From Strongyloides papillosus (Eukaryota; Nematoda; Chromadorea; Rhabditida; Strongyloididae): a stretch of 64,000 bases of DNA. Position 1 is the first letter of the stretch, and each line of letters begins with the position of its first letter. Shown here piece after piece: positions 53,102-64,000 of the stretch. The notes under the pieces were generated by a model. That model did no database searches. It saw only the letters and a program-made list of their open reading frames with translations, and was not told the origin of the DNA. Where the stretch lies: contig SRSI01000048.1 of NCBI GenBank assembly GCA_005656395.1, positions 496,001 through 560,000 on the forward strand, in the 5' to 3' direction. Both the position numbers and the translations under genes were made by a program.

Positions 53102-53468
53102 ATTATCATTTTACCTGGCATTATAAAAGTAGCGCCGTCTCAGGTTTTTAAATATTTATCGAAAACTACAAAAGGATATCACTCCATATTATATAATAAG
53201 AGCTTTTCTCATAAAAAAAAATTGTAAATTTTATTTGACTCATCGTTTTCACAATAGATCTATTTATTGTACATAAAAAACAGATATATTAACATTACAT
53301 TTACAAGCAAATATCTACAAAAGAAAGTATTTTAATTTCTAACAAATAAAAACAAAACATAAATGATTTAAAAGAAATACTTGCTACAATAACAACTTAA
53401 TCACAAGCGATAAAGTATTGAAATGCCTGAGACGGCGCTACTTTTATAATGCGAGATAAATTGATAAT
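53102..53468. mobile_element. Non-autonomous inverted-repeat element (MITE-like)
   Basis: Two inverted copies of one sequence flank about 280 bases of non-coding DNA. A 27-base core matches perfectly: 53118-53144, containing aaaagtagcgccgtctcagg, and its complement at 53426-53452. With three mismatches the match extends outward to about 43 bases each side, and weaker pairing continues inward through ...tttatcg. The inside has no open frame, so it would depend on a transposase elsewhere. The exact ends and target-site duplication are not certain; TA-containing borders would fit a Tc1/mariner-type origin. It lies between the TEP and phosphatase genes. Confidence 0.75.
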
Positions 53469-54199
53469 ATGATAATTAAAATTTATTTGAATCCTTTTAC
53501 ATGCACACAAAATGAATTCATTATAGAAGTATATTTTCATAACAAAAACATAGGTTTTCGGTATTGTTATTAGATGTTAACTATTGAAAAATAAGAAAAT
53601 TAATTTTTTCTTCATCATAATTTTTTCCAAAATTTACAGATTTTTATGAATAGACAGTCAAGAAATTTGTTTTTTTCTAGCTACAAGGGCTGGATTTGTT
53701 TCAAAACTTCTAGCTAAAATTGGACAAGTTATATATTAAAGCTTTGTGGTAATTTTTTTTTAAAAAATCTAAATAGAGTGGCCTGAAATGTTAATAAACC
53801 AGACAAAGGCTATGACAACTTTGGTGATGATAAATTAGTTTAAATTTTGCATATGATTTGTATTTTATATGCTTAACATTGTTTGATTTTGATAAAAGTA
53901 ATGAATTGTGTTATAGAAGGGTTATGTTCCATTCTTGAAATCAGACACTAATTAAGTTGGATGTTGATGTATGATCTCCAATGAATATTACTAAAATTTG
54001 GTAAGTATATACAATAATAGGCATAGAAAGTTCTACTAACATTGGAAAAACTTGTTTCAAAAAGATGTTTAAGAAAAATCTTAATATATTCAAAAAATAA
54101 TAGAAATTAACTTAAATTAATAGTTTATTTGTAAACTAGTTTATACATATCATTATCTAATTAAAGTAAACTAGTTTTACAATAAAATTAACATACAAT
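53469..54199. other. 3' flank of the receptor phosphatase gene
   Basis: AT-rich with no recognisable gene. The 3' UTR of the minus-strand phosphatase gene would lie at its right end. Confidence 0.45.
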
Positions 54200-57100
54200 C
54201 TATTTTTTACGTTTGTTCTCATCTCTTTTTTTACGTTTCTCCTCCATTGCTTTTTTGACTTTATCTTCAATTTCTTTCTCCTTTTTATAGAGGTTTTCAG
54301 CTACTTCTAAAAATTTATCATAGGCATCGGCGTCCATATCATCAATTTGTTTCTTGTAATGCTCAAACACAACCGTAAGAGCAAAGACAAATTGAGGGTA
54401 CCTCTGTACAGCAAGATACCTATGTTCCCTTAGACACTTCAATCTTTCAACTGGATCGAAGGTCGGGAAATAGTTGATTGTATCAATCAGATACATTATT
54501 AGTGCGAGGGTTCCAGTCCTTCCAATCCCTGCACTACAATGTATCGCTACATAATCATCAGTACGTAAGCTGATGACTCTCTTATACAGAGCGTAGATAC
54601 TCATGTGTTCGGATGGGATACCTAAAAGAAAAGAATTAATAAACATATTGTTCAGTATCTAAACTTACTCTTATCAGGCCATCCTTGGTAGTGGAGAATG
54701 GTGAAGTTCATTTCAGGAAGACCCTTTTTACTTCTAAGTTGATACTCTACCTCAGAGATGAAGTGTTTGTCCAACTCCTTTATCTTCATTCTTAAAACGC
54801 TAAAGTTTGCAGTTTCAAGAGTGTGGGTTTGTGTAGGGAAGTAAGGGACCCATTTTCTTTGAGAATCAGAAGCTTCTTCAGGCTTGACTAAGACAACAAC
54901 AACAGTTACTTTGTATCTTAGGATCATGTCAAGCATATCGTCAATTGTTTCACTAAGTGGTGCCTAAAAAAGTAAGTATTAATGATATGGATGTTAAAAC
55001 CCTACCTGACATAAAATCATTTTTCTTGTTTTTTTGTCGACAGTGGTATATTCAAACTTATTAGCATGAATAAAGCTGTCCTTGTCCGCCTCGGGTTTTC
55101 CATTAACAGTTATCCCATGAGCGTCTAAACATGGAATATCACCATAACGGAACCTCCTTTTGTCAATACCAGCTGTATGATTTTTGACTGCAATCTGGAA
55201 GCGCTTGGTATAATTAAGAAGTGTTTTCGGATCCATTCTTCCTAGCATATAGAAAACAGATCTATATTCATATATCTTTCCTTTGTCAACAATGTTAACA
55301 AAGTCCAGGAACTTCCTCAATTCTGCATCCATCTTGTCCTTGCGCTTCAAATAGCTATAGAAGAAGTCGTCATAGCTAATGTTAAACTCAATACGACGTT
55401 GAGAGAAGTCAATCAGTATACCATTTCTGAAGAATGTTGAAACGAGTGCTTTTATGAGGTAAGCAAACTCGTATGGTACCAAATTGCCTCCGTACCTTTG
55501 TTCACGCATCTTCTTTATAACTTTAAAAGGACAATCAATGTCTTGATCAGACTTCAATGCATCGTATATACATGCGAAATAGGTAAGCATGTATACACGG
55601 GCTCCTGTTCCTTGTGAGGAGTGGATCAAAATGTTCTTCTTTGGAGCTTTCTTGAAGATTTCTTGATATACATTGACGAATTGAAGATCCGTCTGAGGAA
55701 TATCATTTTCCTTCCAATTAGAAACATGGTATAGTTCCAACTCTTTTGATGGACCTCCTTTTTTTTCCAACAATATCTTGTATCCTGTTACCGAGAGGAC
55801 ATTTACCTTGGTCATATTCGAGCAGGTTACAACAATGTCATTGAATGCAGCTTTATCCTTTTTCCAATAAAGATCTTCTGAAGTGTCATCATTGTCCTCA
55901 GTCTTCTTGTTATAAATTATGGCAACTATCGTACCAATATCCTCCTCATAAATCATTTGCCAAAAAGAAGGTTGAGTATCCACTGTTATACCCTAAAAAG
56001 ATAAAATTATATTATTGAAATTTATAAACTTACATCGGAAAGGATATACTTTCTATTCTCTGTATCAGTGTACATATAGTGGGCTTTGATCTTCATAGGC
56101 ATGTTTTTATAACAGTTGACTAACGTTCCATCAAAAAGATCACTAATGCCTATATCAACTTCTTCACCACCTTCCATTTTCTTGACAACTTTCCTGTTTA
56201 GCACCTTATCAGATAAATACTTCTTGTCCCTTATAGTTTTGCAATAAGTATCAAAAGACTCACTTGTCAGATTATCCCAGAAGACATAGACATTAGGATA
56301 CTTTTTCTTGTATTTAAGCATTACAAGGAACGGGCCCAACCATTTTTTGTAGAGAATTACGAAAATAACAGCCAAGATAACTAAGATGAGAAGGATGAAT
56401 CCAGCAGTCAAAATGTAAGCGTTTCTCTCTCCAACTTTGTCCGAAAATTTTTGAAACAAAGACTTGTTGGTTTCCTTCAATTTTCTTTCGGACTTTTCTT
56501 TTTCATGCATTGTTTTATTTACCTGCTCTTCCTTCTCCTTTATTTGATTATCTTTTAACGTTAAAGTTCTATTTAATTCTATTTTTTCATTTAAATCTTT
56601 TTGTTTTTTCAAATAATCCAAATATGCAATCCTAGTCTTATTGATAAACTTTGTAGTGGTTGTAATACTTCCATCCAAAGTCTTATATATACAACTTATT
56701 ATTGTAGTGCCATTTTCGCTTTCTACAAAGGATATAGAGTTTTCTCCTTTTGAAAAATTTCCTCTTAAGCTATCAGTAGACTCTAGATCATTAACGTTTG
56801 CATGAGTTCTCCTATATATAACTTCTGTTAGGTAACCGACATTCAAATAAGTAGTGCTGCAATTTACTTTTGTAGAGGTACCATTTACAGAAAATTCTAC
56901 AGTATTGTCAAACGTATCGTCTCTAAGCTTTGGCCCAAAGTAGTATATTTGGGATACATTTTTAATTTCGTTACCCTCCACACAATTATATATTAACTTC
57001 ACCAAATCAAATCCATTGATCTCAAAACTTGAAGTTATTGGTATAGTAGAATCTTTAATAACATCAAGGCTATTGTTTGTATATCTCATTTTTGATAGAG

Positions 57101-57920
57101 ATATTTCTTCATCACGATAAAATTCTGTATTGGCATCCATTTTAAGATTTACATCAATCGCTTCTTTCTGTCCACTTAAGTTATCAATCCTTATTTTCTT
57201 TACTTCGTCTGTTATATCATCTTCAACGCGATTAGGTAAATTAAATATTGGACATGTCCCATATACCTTATATACAAAGCAGGGTTTTTTTATTGTGTCC
57301 GTATCACTATCTTTAGGCTTTATAAAATAATAAATTTTTTGATTTATGTAAGGATTTCTGATTGTAGATGGATCAATTTTCTCTACCTTGTTGTTTTCTT
57401 TTTGCTTAGTCAAAATTAAATTATTTCTGGGTAATGGGTCGCAGCTAGGGTGAGATGATATGAGTGAGGATTCCATATGTATTGTTCCATTAGGAATTTG
57501 GTCAGATATAGAATCATTCCAATTAACATTATAAATCCAATCTTTTACTATATCACTACCGTTAACAGATTTGGATTCAATTTTTCCACAATTATGTTGT
57601 ACTTGATTAGATGATTTTCTCATGGACATTGTCCAGATCAATGCTTTATTTTGAAATTTTAATTCATTAATCCACGAATCATCTAGTCCTCCATTTATTT
57701 GAAATGAGTCATTTCCACTATTGTGTTTGTATTCTGAATAAGGGCATTTCACAAGCACAATATCAGAAGTGGTCCCTGTGTTTAGATTAAACGGAAATGT
57801 TGTGTTGGTGATATTTTCAGGAAGATCGGGAAAGAATCTCCGATGATATTCACCTTGAAGTTGTATTAGAAATGGCATCAAAGCCAAAGCAGCACCCAAC
57901 CAATATAACTTTAAGAACAT
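54200..57920 (-). CDS. Receptor protein tyrosine phosphatase: inactive proximal domain, apparently active distal domain
   Basis: Four exons: 57920-56034, 55992-55006, 54963-54669 and 54621-54200; 1196 residues, all junctions in frame. Signal peptide (MFLKLYWLGAALALMPFLIQ); an N-glycosylation-rich ectodomain with paired cysteines; a coiled-coil stalk (EKEEQVNKTMHEKEKSERKL); membrane span about 500-524. Cytoplasmic domain 1 has HSSQGTGAR where active enzymes have HCxxGxxR (Ser about 754 in place of the Cys), and its WPD loop is missing (NWKENDIP). Domain 2 keeps a KNRY-like KRRFRYGDIPCLD, DSFIHANKF, the WPD loop GWPDK and the signature VAIHCSAGIGRTG (Cys about 1085). The tail is Lys/Glu-rich. 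The ectodomain matches the gene at 60512 and no known family by eye. Confidence 0.9.
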
Positions 57921-60511
57921 TGTAGGTGATTTGTGTAAAAAATCTACTCGTTATATCATAATTTTTTCATATGAAATTTGAATGTAACAGCGTATTATTT
58001 TTAAATTTCCAGTAAAATTATTCAAAATATCATCATTGATAAAATTTTATTCAATTTTATATTCAAAAATTTTAAATTTTGAACTAATTATGTTATAATT
58101 CTACATTAAAATACATAAGAAAGAAGAAGTTGAACAATAATTGAGGTGATAAATCGATGATTTGTCACACTTATCATATTTAAATTTTAGCAACTCCAGA
58201 ATTAGGGGTTTTTTACATTTTCCAATTTTTTCATATACAAAATTTGGTATAAATTATTTTTGATATCTTGAAGAGCAATTTTTAAACAATATAATTTTAA
58301 TTTTAAAGCAATGCGAAGAAATACCATTGAAATCATCTAATTATGGTAAATGTAACAATTTTCTATGTTTTTACAAAATAAAGGTTTTAACCGATTTCAG
58401 AAGAATTTTATTGAAGATTATAAAATTCTAATGAATACAAATCAAATTAAATTTAAATTGTGTAAAATTTGATTAGAAAAGGTATGAAAATTTTTTAAAC
58501 TGTTCTCAATCGTTTAATATGATTATTGGTTATCAAATAAATTTTTGAATACCAAAATCAATACTATAGACATATATATTTCATTAGATGCTAATTGATA
58601 ACCACATATGGAAAAAAAATCAGTTTTAATGAATTTGACCATCTCCAAAAAAATTGAAATGCATGTTATTTACAAGATTTATTTAGAAAATTGAAAACTA
58701 ACATATTTAAAACTTTTTTATTAATGGAAAAATTTAACTTCCTATCTAAATGGTCAAATTAAAACACAGATAGCTCAATATATTTACCAAAAGCAAGTCT
58801 TAAAATTTTGAAGATGTTCAATGATTAAAATTGTTCTTGAAGATAAATACTCCAAAGCAACACAATATGATATAATTAAAGAGATAGAGTCATGGAGGTA
58901 TATGGAGATTATAGTTAGAAACATTAAATTCGACATTTGGAGTTTGTGTATCTGGATTTAGGAAAGCATAACTTGCTGCAAAGGTTGGAAATGAGTCATT
59001 AAACCTTCTAAAAGGATCAATTCCGTTCGTTATTAAGGCTGGTAAGGCATCACATCACGTGTTTTAAAAATTTTATTGGAAGCTGCTTCTTTAAGATTAG
59101 ATAATGAAAATTGGTTAAAATTAATCTGGACCAACTTTATGATCAACTTAATAATGCAAAATATTTTAGTAAGTTATTTGATTGTAGTTATTTTTTAGTA
59201 GTTTGTTTGTTTTAATTTTTAGAAGAGAGGATGGTAGTAAAGAAGGAATTGTTAAGGTTTTTAAAACCAATGCTAAAAGAGTTAAATTTTAAACATTTGA
59301 CTTTATCATCAGATATGTAAAAAGACTGTTGTGACTTTTAAACTATTTTTCAAATAAAGTTATATGCATTTTAAAATGTTTGATAGAGTGATCTGATACC
59401 TTATATTTAAAATATAGATTCTTGTCTGATTCCAAAATTTGCTTGTGTGGATAGTTTACTTCAGTATCAATATACTATAATTGCTAATGATGAAAATTAC
59501 CATTTATAATGATCAAAAGTCAAATTTCATTTTACATTGTTGGAAATTTTAAAAAGGAAAAGTAAGGAAACAAATATTGCCTTGATTATAACTCATTTTT
59601 AACTCAACCGATTTTTATAAGCAAATAGCCAAAAGATGCGTCTTTTCCTAACTTGAAAAGGGAAATTTGTTCCAGACATTTTATTCAGAATTGGTCTAGT
59701 CATCTTTAATAGACATAACCATTTTTATTGTTTTGTCTTTGATATTAAATTTCTAAAAATTAAGAAAATAAATTAATTTGTGACGTATTTGAAAGACCTA
59801 ACACCAAGATGAAGTGGAAACTATATTTTTAAGATTTATTGATATATTTGCCAAGCTCTGAACTACAGAATGGAGAAAGTTTCTATAGAAAAATTTAAAG
59901 TGGAGCACGTTGAAGGCTTTAACGATAGTATATGGAAGCATGATGTACAGATTGGTATTTATAAATTATAGTAAATGTTAAATCAAAAACCTCTAAGAAA
60001 TTAAAGAAACATGTTATTTTTAGACACAGTAGAAACATTATCATTGTTTTTTACAATATTTTTATCAATTAATTTAACATTTTTTTACGAGATTGGGACC
60101 AATAACTGTAAGATCAATATTTTACAACCTTTTGGTATTTTTTTAACTTTCTCATATATTGCATACTTTTTAAACAATTCATCGGAGCTATTATTCTTTT
60201 TATAAAAAATTTAAATTTTTAATAATGCATACTGAGTTTTATTTATACAAAAAGAGCTCACACAATCAAAAGATTAGTAAAAATAGTTTTTTTAAATTCT
60301 CAAATTATATTAAAAAAATAGATCAGATACACAAACACTTTATTTTTTATTAAAAAAAATTACAAGTGACATAAATCATAAAATTTTTTTTAAACAGAAT
60401 TACTATTCCACAAACATTTGAGTCGTGCTCATGTTTGTTTGTTAGTATTTCCGGTAAATGATAACACTTCCATATCAGAATATAGTAGAGATAACTCAAC
60501 AGCTATGATTA
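57921..60511. repeat. Upstream part of duplicated unit 1, with a decayed plus-strand coding remnant
   Basis: This region matches 61994-64000 at an offset of about 4.08 kb, mostly with scattered differences. Two blocks appear identical or nearly so: 58741-58935 with 62819-63014, and 58982-59070 with 63061-63150. Plus-strand protein-like fragments include NESLNLLKGSIPFVIKAGKA near 59000 and MEKVSIEKFKVEHVEGFNDS at about 59870-59970, separated by stops, so an old gene seems to have decayed here. From about 59960 to 60500 no match to the other unit is available, and only a hydrophobic 64-codon frame is present (60011-60205), which is probably chance. Confidence 0.6.
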
Positions 60512-61993
60512 TTACCACTGTAAAAGTAGTAGTAAAAATAGCATAAAAGCTTCTACAAGTGTTCTTGATCTTCTAATAGAATTATTTTCCTCACCCTTCA
60601 CCTCTTTTTTCACTGTATTAGGTGATATTGTTGTTGTTAAAGAGGATATCAAAACTATTTTATCTTTGGCAACTTGTTTTTCATTTATATCAGGTCCCAC
60701 AATCTTATCCATATTAACGAAGTCTGTAGTGGTCGTGATATGTCCATCTAACGTTTTATAAATGCAACTTATTGTTGTAGTACCATTTTCAGCTTCATCA
60801 AAAATTATGTTGGAATCAATTTTTTTAAATTTGCCTTTAATTCCATCAATAGAGCTTAAAATACTAACATTTCCTCTAATTTCATTATAAATAACTTCCT
60901 CCAGGTAACCAATTGTCAAATAAGCAGTTGGACAGTTTAGTTTTAGAAAGGTATCATTTGCACCATATTTTAAGGTCTTTCCTGGAAGTTTAAGGTCCTT
61001 GACTCTAGGTGCAAAATAAAATTTTTGAGTTATTACACTTATATTTCCTCCAGATGGACATTCGTACGTCAACTCCACCAAATCGTAACCTTTGATTGTG
61101 AAATTCGAAATTATTGATATATTAGTACTTTCAATAACTTTAGATCCATCTTTACGATATTTCATTTTTTTCAGATATATCACTTCATCACGGAAATAAC
61201 TTGTATCTTCTTCCACCTTAAGTATTACTTGAATGATTTCCTCGTTTCCATTTATTTTTATAACAGCAGTGTCATTTAATAAATCTTGATCAGTAAGAGG
61301 GTAGTCCTTTAAAGTAATATCTGGACAATCAAAATATATCTTAACTACTGCACATGGCTCCCGAATCAAATAAGTATCTTCTTGTTTAGGTGCAATAAAA
61401 TAATGAAAAATCTGATTCACATAAGGATTTTCGAGTCTTGAAGGATTAGCCTTCACTATCAAATCATTTTCTTTATTTTTAGTTAGAATTAAGGCTTTCT
61501 CCTGACCATTATTACATTTATCGTGTTTTTTTACAAGATCAGCTTTTGTGTACCTTGATTCCGCACTTTTTGGGAGGGTTGAGCCTTTCTTCCACATAAT
61601 ATTATAAGTCCAATATTTGAATGAATCACTACTGTTAACAAATTTGGAGAAAACTTTTCCACAATTATGTTGTACTTTACTGGATGACTTTCTCGTTGAT
61701 GATGTCCAGACCAGTGCTTCATTGTGAAATTCTAATTCATCTATCCGTGAATTTTTTAATTTGTAATCTGGGTCAAATTGATCATTTGAATTATTGTGTT
61801 TGTAACCTCCATAAGGACATTTCACGAGGACAATGTCAAAAGTGGTTTCTGTGCTTATATCAAACGGAAATGTTGTGTTGGTGATATCTTTAGGAATATC
61901 AGGAAAGAAAATTTGATGAGGTGGTTCTGGAGGCTGTGTTGAAAGTGGCATGAAAGCCAAAGCAGCACCCAACAAATATAACTTTAGAAACAT
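60512..61993 (-). CDS. Ectodomain-only paralogue of the receptor phosphatase, probably GPI-anchored
   Basis: Single exon, 493 residues. It starts MFLKLYLLGAALAFMPLS and follows the ectodomain of the 54200-57920 gene throughout: DIVLVKCPYGGYKHN, SSKVQHNCGK, NPYVNQ, ISCIYKTLDGHITTTT. After that the coiled stalk, membrane span and both phosphatase domains are absent. It ends in a polar stretch (EENNSIRRSRT) and a hydrophobic C-terminus (LVEAFMLFLLLLLQW) with no basic stop-transfer residues after it, as in a GPI-attachment signal, although the tail is on the short side. Many NxS/T sites. It could compete for the phosphatase's ligand or adhere to it (inference). The frame is intact with conservative differences, so it is probably functional. 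Confidence 0.85.
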   Translation of the reverse strand: MFLKLYLLGAALAFMPLSTQPPEPPHQIFFPDIPKDITNTTFPFDISTETTFDIVLVKCPYGGYKHNNSNDQFDPDYKLKNSRIDELEFHNEALVWTSSTRKSSSKVQHNCGKVFSKFVNSSDSFKYWTYNIMWKKGSTLPKSAESRYTKADLVKKHDKCNNGQEKALILTKNKENDLIVKANPSRLENPYVNQIFHYFIAPKQEDTYLIREPCAVVKIYFDCPDITLKDYPLTDQDLLNDTAVIKINGNEEIIQVILKVEEDTSYFRDEVIYLKKMKYRKDGSKVIESTNISIISNFTIKGYDLVELTYECPSGGNISVITQKFYFAPRVKDLKLPGKTLKYGANDTFLKLNCPTAYLTIGYLEEVIYNEIRGNVSILSSIDGIKGKFKKIDSNIIFDEAENGTTTISCIYKTLDGHITTTTDFVNMDKIVGPDINEKQVAKDKIVLISSLTTTISPNTVKKEVKGEENNSIRRSRTLVEAFMLFLLLLLQW

Positions 61994-64000
61994 TGTAGGT
62001 GATTTGTGTAAAAAATCTACTCGTTATATCATAATTTTTTTCATATAAAATTTTAATATAACAGCGTATTATTTTCAAATTTTTAGAATAATTATTCAAA
62101 AATTCATCATTAATAGAATTTTATTCAATTTTATATTCAAAAATTTTAAATTTTGAACTAATTATGTTATAATTCTACATTAAAATACATAAGAAAGAAG
62201 AAATTGAACAATAATTGAGGTGATAAATCGATGATTTGTCACATTTATCATATTCAAATTTTTTTAAACTCTATAATTAGGGGTCTTTTACATTTTTTAA
62301 TTTTTATCATATACAACATTTGGTATAAATTATTTTGGATTCTTGAAGAGCAATTTTAAACAATATAATATAAATTTTATAAAAATGCTAGTAAATACCA
62401 TTGATATCATCTTATGATTATAAAAGTAACAATTTTCTAAAGTTTTCGCAAAATAAAGATTTCACACCGATTTCAGAAGAATTTTACTGAAGATTATTAA
62501 ATTCTAGTGAATACAGATTGAATTAAATTTGAATTATGTAAAATTTGATTAGAGAAGATATGGAAATTTTTCAAACTGTTCTCGATTGTTTAATATGGTT
62601 ATTGATTATCAAATAATTTTTTTGAATACCAAAATCACTATTAAAACATATATATATTTAATCAGATGCTAATTGATAACTACACATGAAAAAAAATGAA
62701 CTATCGATGAATTTGACAATCTCTAAACAAAATAAAGTCCATGTTACTAACAAGATTTATTTAGAAAATGGAAAACTAATAGATTTAAAACTTTTTTTTC
62801 CTTGAAAAAATTTAACGTCCTATCTAAATGGTCAAATTAAAACACAGATAGCTCAATATATTTACCAAAAGCAAGTCTTAAAATTTTGAAGATGTTCAAT
62901 GATTAAAATTGTTCTTGAAGATAAATACTCCAAAGCAACACAATATGATATAATTAAAGAGATAGAGTCATGGAGGTATATGGAGATTATAGTTAGAAAC
63001 ATTAAATTCGACATTTTGAGTTTATGTATATGAATTTGGTAAATCATAACTTGTTGTAAAAGGTTGGAAATGAGTCATTAAACCTTCTAAAAGGATCAAT
63101 TCCGTTCGTTATTAAGGCTGGTAAGGCATCACATCACGTGTTTTAAAAATTGTATTTGGAAGCTGCTTCTTTAAAATTAGATAATGAAAATTGGTTAAAA
63201 TTAATTTGGACTAACTTTATGATCAACTTGATAATGCAAAAATTTTAGTAAGTTTTTTGATTGTAGTTATTTATTAGTAGTTTGTTTGTTTAAATTTTTA
63301 GAAAAAAGGATGGAAGTAAAGAAGGAATCGTTAAAGTTTCTGAAAGCAATGCTAAAAGAGATAGATTCTAATCTCTTAACTTTATCATTAGATATGTAAG
63401 AAGACTGTTGTAGTTGTTAACTATTTTTCAAATAAAGTTATATGTAGTTTAAAATGCTTAGTAGAATTATTTGATACTTTATCTTCAAAATATAGATTTG
63501 TGTCTGATTCCAATATCTCCCTAAGTAAAAAATTTACTTCACTATCAATATACTACAATTATTAGTTATAAAAATTATCATTTAGTAAAATCAAAAGTCA
63601 AATTTTATTTTGCATGTTGAAAATCTTTAAGAGAGAAAGTAAGAAAATAAATATTGTCTTGACCATAGCTCCTTTTAAAATTAACCGATTTTTATAAGCA
63701 AATAACCAAAAGATGTGTCTTTTCTTTACTTAAAATGGAAAATTTGTTTTAGACATTTTGTCTAGAATTGGTCTAGTCATCTTCAAAAAGCATAACCATT
63801 TTTATACTTTTGTCTCTCAAAAAAAAATTTCTAAAAATTAAGTTAATAAATTAATTTGTGACTCATTTGAAAGACCCAACACCAAGATAAAGTGGAAACT
63901 ATATTTTTATGATTGATTGATATTTGGCTAAGTTCTGAACTACAGAATGGAGAAAGTTTTTATAGAAAAATTTAAAGTGGAGCACGTTGAAGGCTTTGAC
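61994..64000. repeat. Upstream part of duplicated unit 2, running off the window
   Basis: Second copy of the DNA described at 57921-60511. Immediately upstream of both genes the same motif occurs (tgtaggtgatttgtgtaaaa on the plus strand), so the promoters were duplicated with the genes. The copy is still matching at the last base (tggagcacgttgaaggcttt at 63979-63998 against about 59901-59920), so the duplication continues to the right. Confidence 0.8.

Noticed and set aside
60011..60205. Hydrophobic 64-codon frame between the two receptor genes
   Set aside because: Phe/Leu-rich composition expected from T-rich DNA; no counterpart could be checked because the matching part of unit 2 lies beyond the window.
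1..64000. CRISPR arrays, operons with Shine-Dalgarno sites, prophage or plasmid features
   Set aside because: Spliced genes, nematode proteins and absence of regularly spaced repeats make this eukaryotic nuclear DNA.

Overview
The window is nuclear DNA of a very AT-rich nematode. A G-protein alpha-o subunit that looks almost residue-for-residue like C. elegans GOA-1 supports a nematode. The base composition, introns of about 40-60 bp (GTAAGT...TTTTAG), and tandem families of lineage-specific genes point to the Strongyloides group (inference; no species marker is visible).

Layout. 1-460: 3' end of a gene entering from the left. 0.8-6.9 kb: a minus-strand tandem array of two-exon F-box-type genes in different states: two intact, one that has lost its F-box, two pseudogenes, and a decayed gene whose 3' tail was copied along with them. 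7-11 kb: no genes seen. 11.1-12.3 kb: goa-1, followed by 9 kb without recognisable genes. 21.4-22.4 kb: an alpha-carbonic-anhydrase-like gene lacking one zinc ligand. 26.7-27.4 kb: a two-copy tandem repeat of about 300 bp. 27.8-32.1 kb: CAP-D3, the HEAT-repeat subunit of condensin II. 32.4-33.5 kb: a PHYHIP-like gene, divergent from a coiled-coil gene (34.4-35.6 kb). 36.9-39.2 kb: the mitochondrial aspartate/glutamate carrier. 39.2-45.6 kb: no genes seen. 45.6-51.3 kb: a thioester-containing protein (TEP/CD109/alpha-2-macroglobulin family) with two alternative bait-region exons and a probable GPI-anchored end. 53.1-53.5 kb: a non-autonomous inverted-repeat element. 54.2-64 kb: a segmental duplication carrying a receptor protein tyrosine phosphatase and a paralogue reduced to the ectodomain.

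The most interesting parts are (i) the receptor phosphatase, whose membrane-proximal domain has lost the catalytic cysteine while the distal domain looks active, the reverse of the usual arrangement, next to a phosphatase-less and probably GPI-anchored copy of the same ectodomain; (ii) the TEP gene, where reading frame alone forces exactly one of two bait exons to be used; and (iii) the F-box birth-and-death array. Four otherwise well-formed genes each need a one-base correction in or beside a short A or T run. This most likely means consensus indels in the assembly, and it affects how those genes should be read.

All protein families were recognised by eye from motifs; no database search was run.
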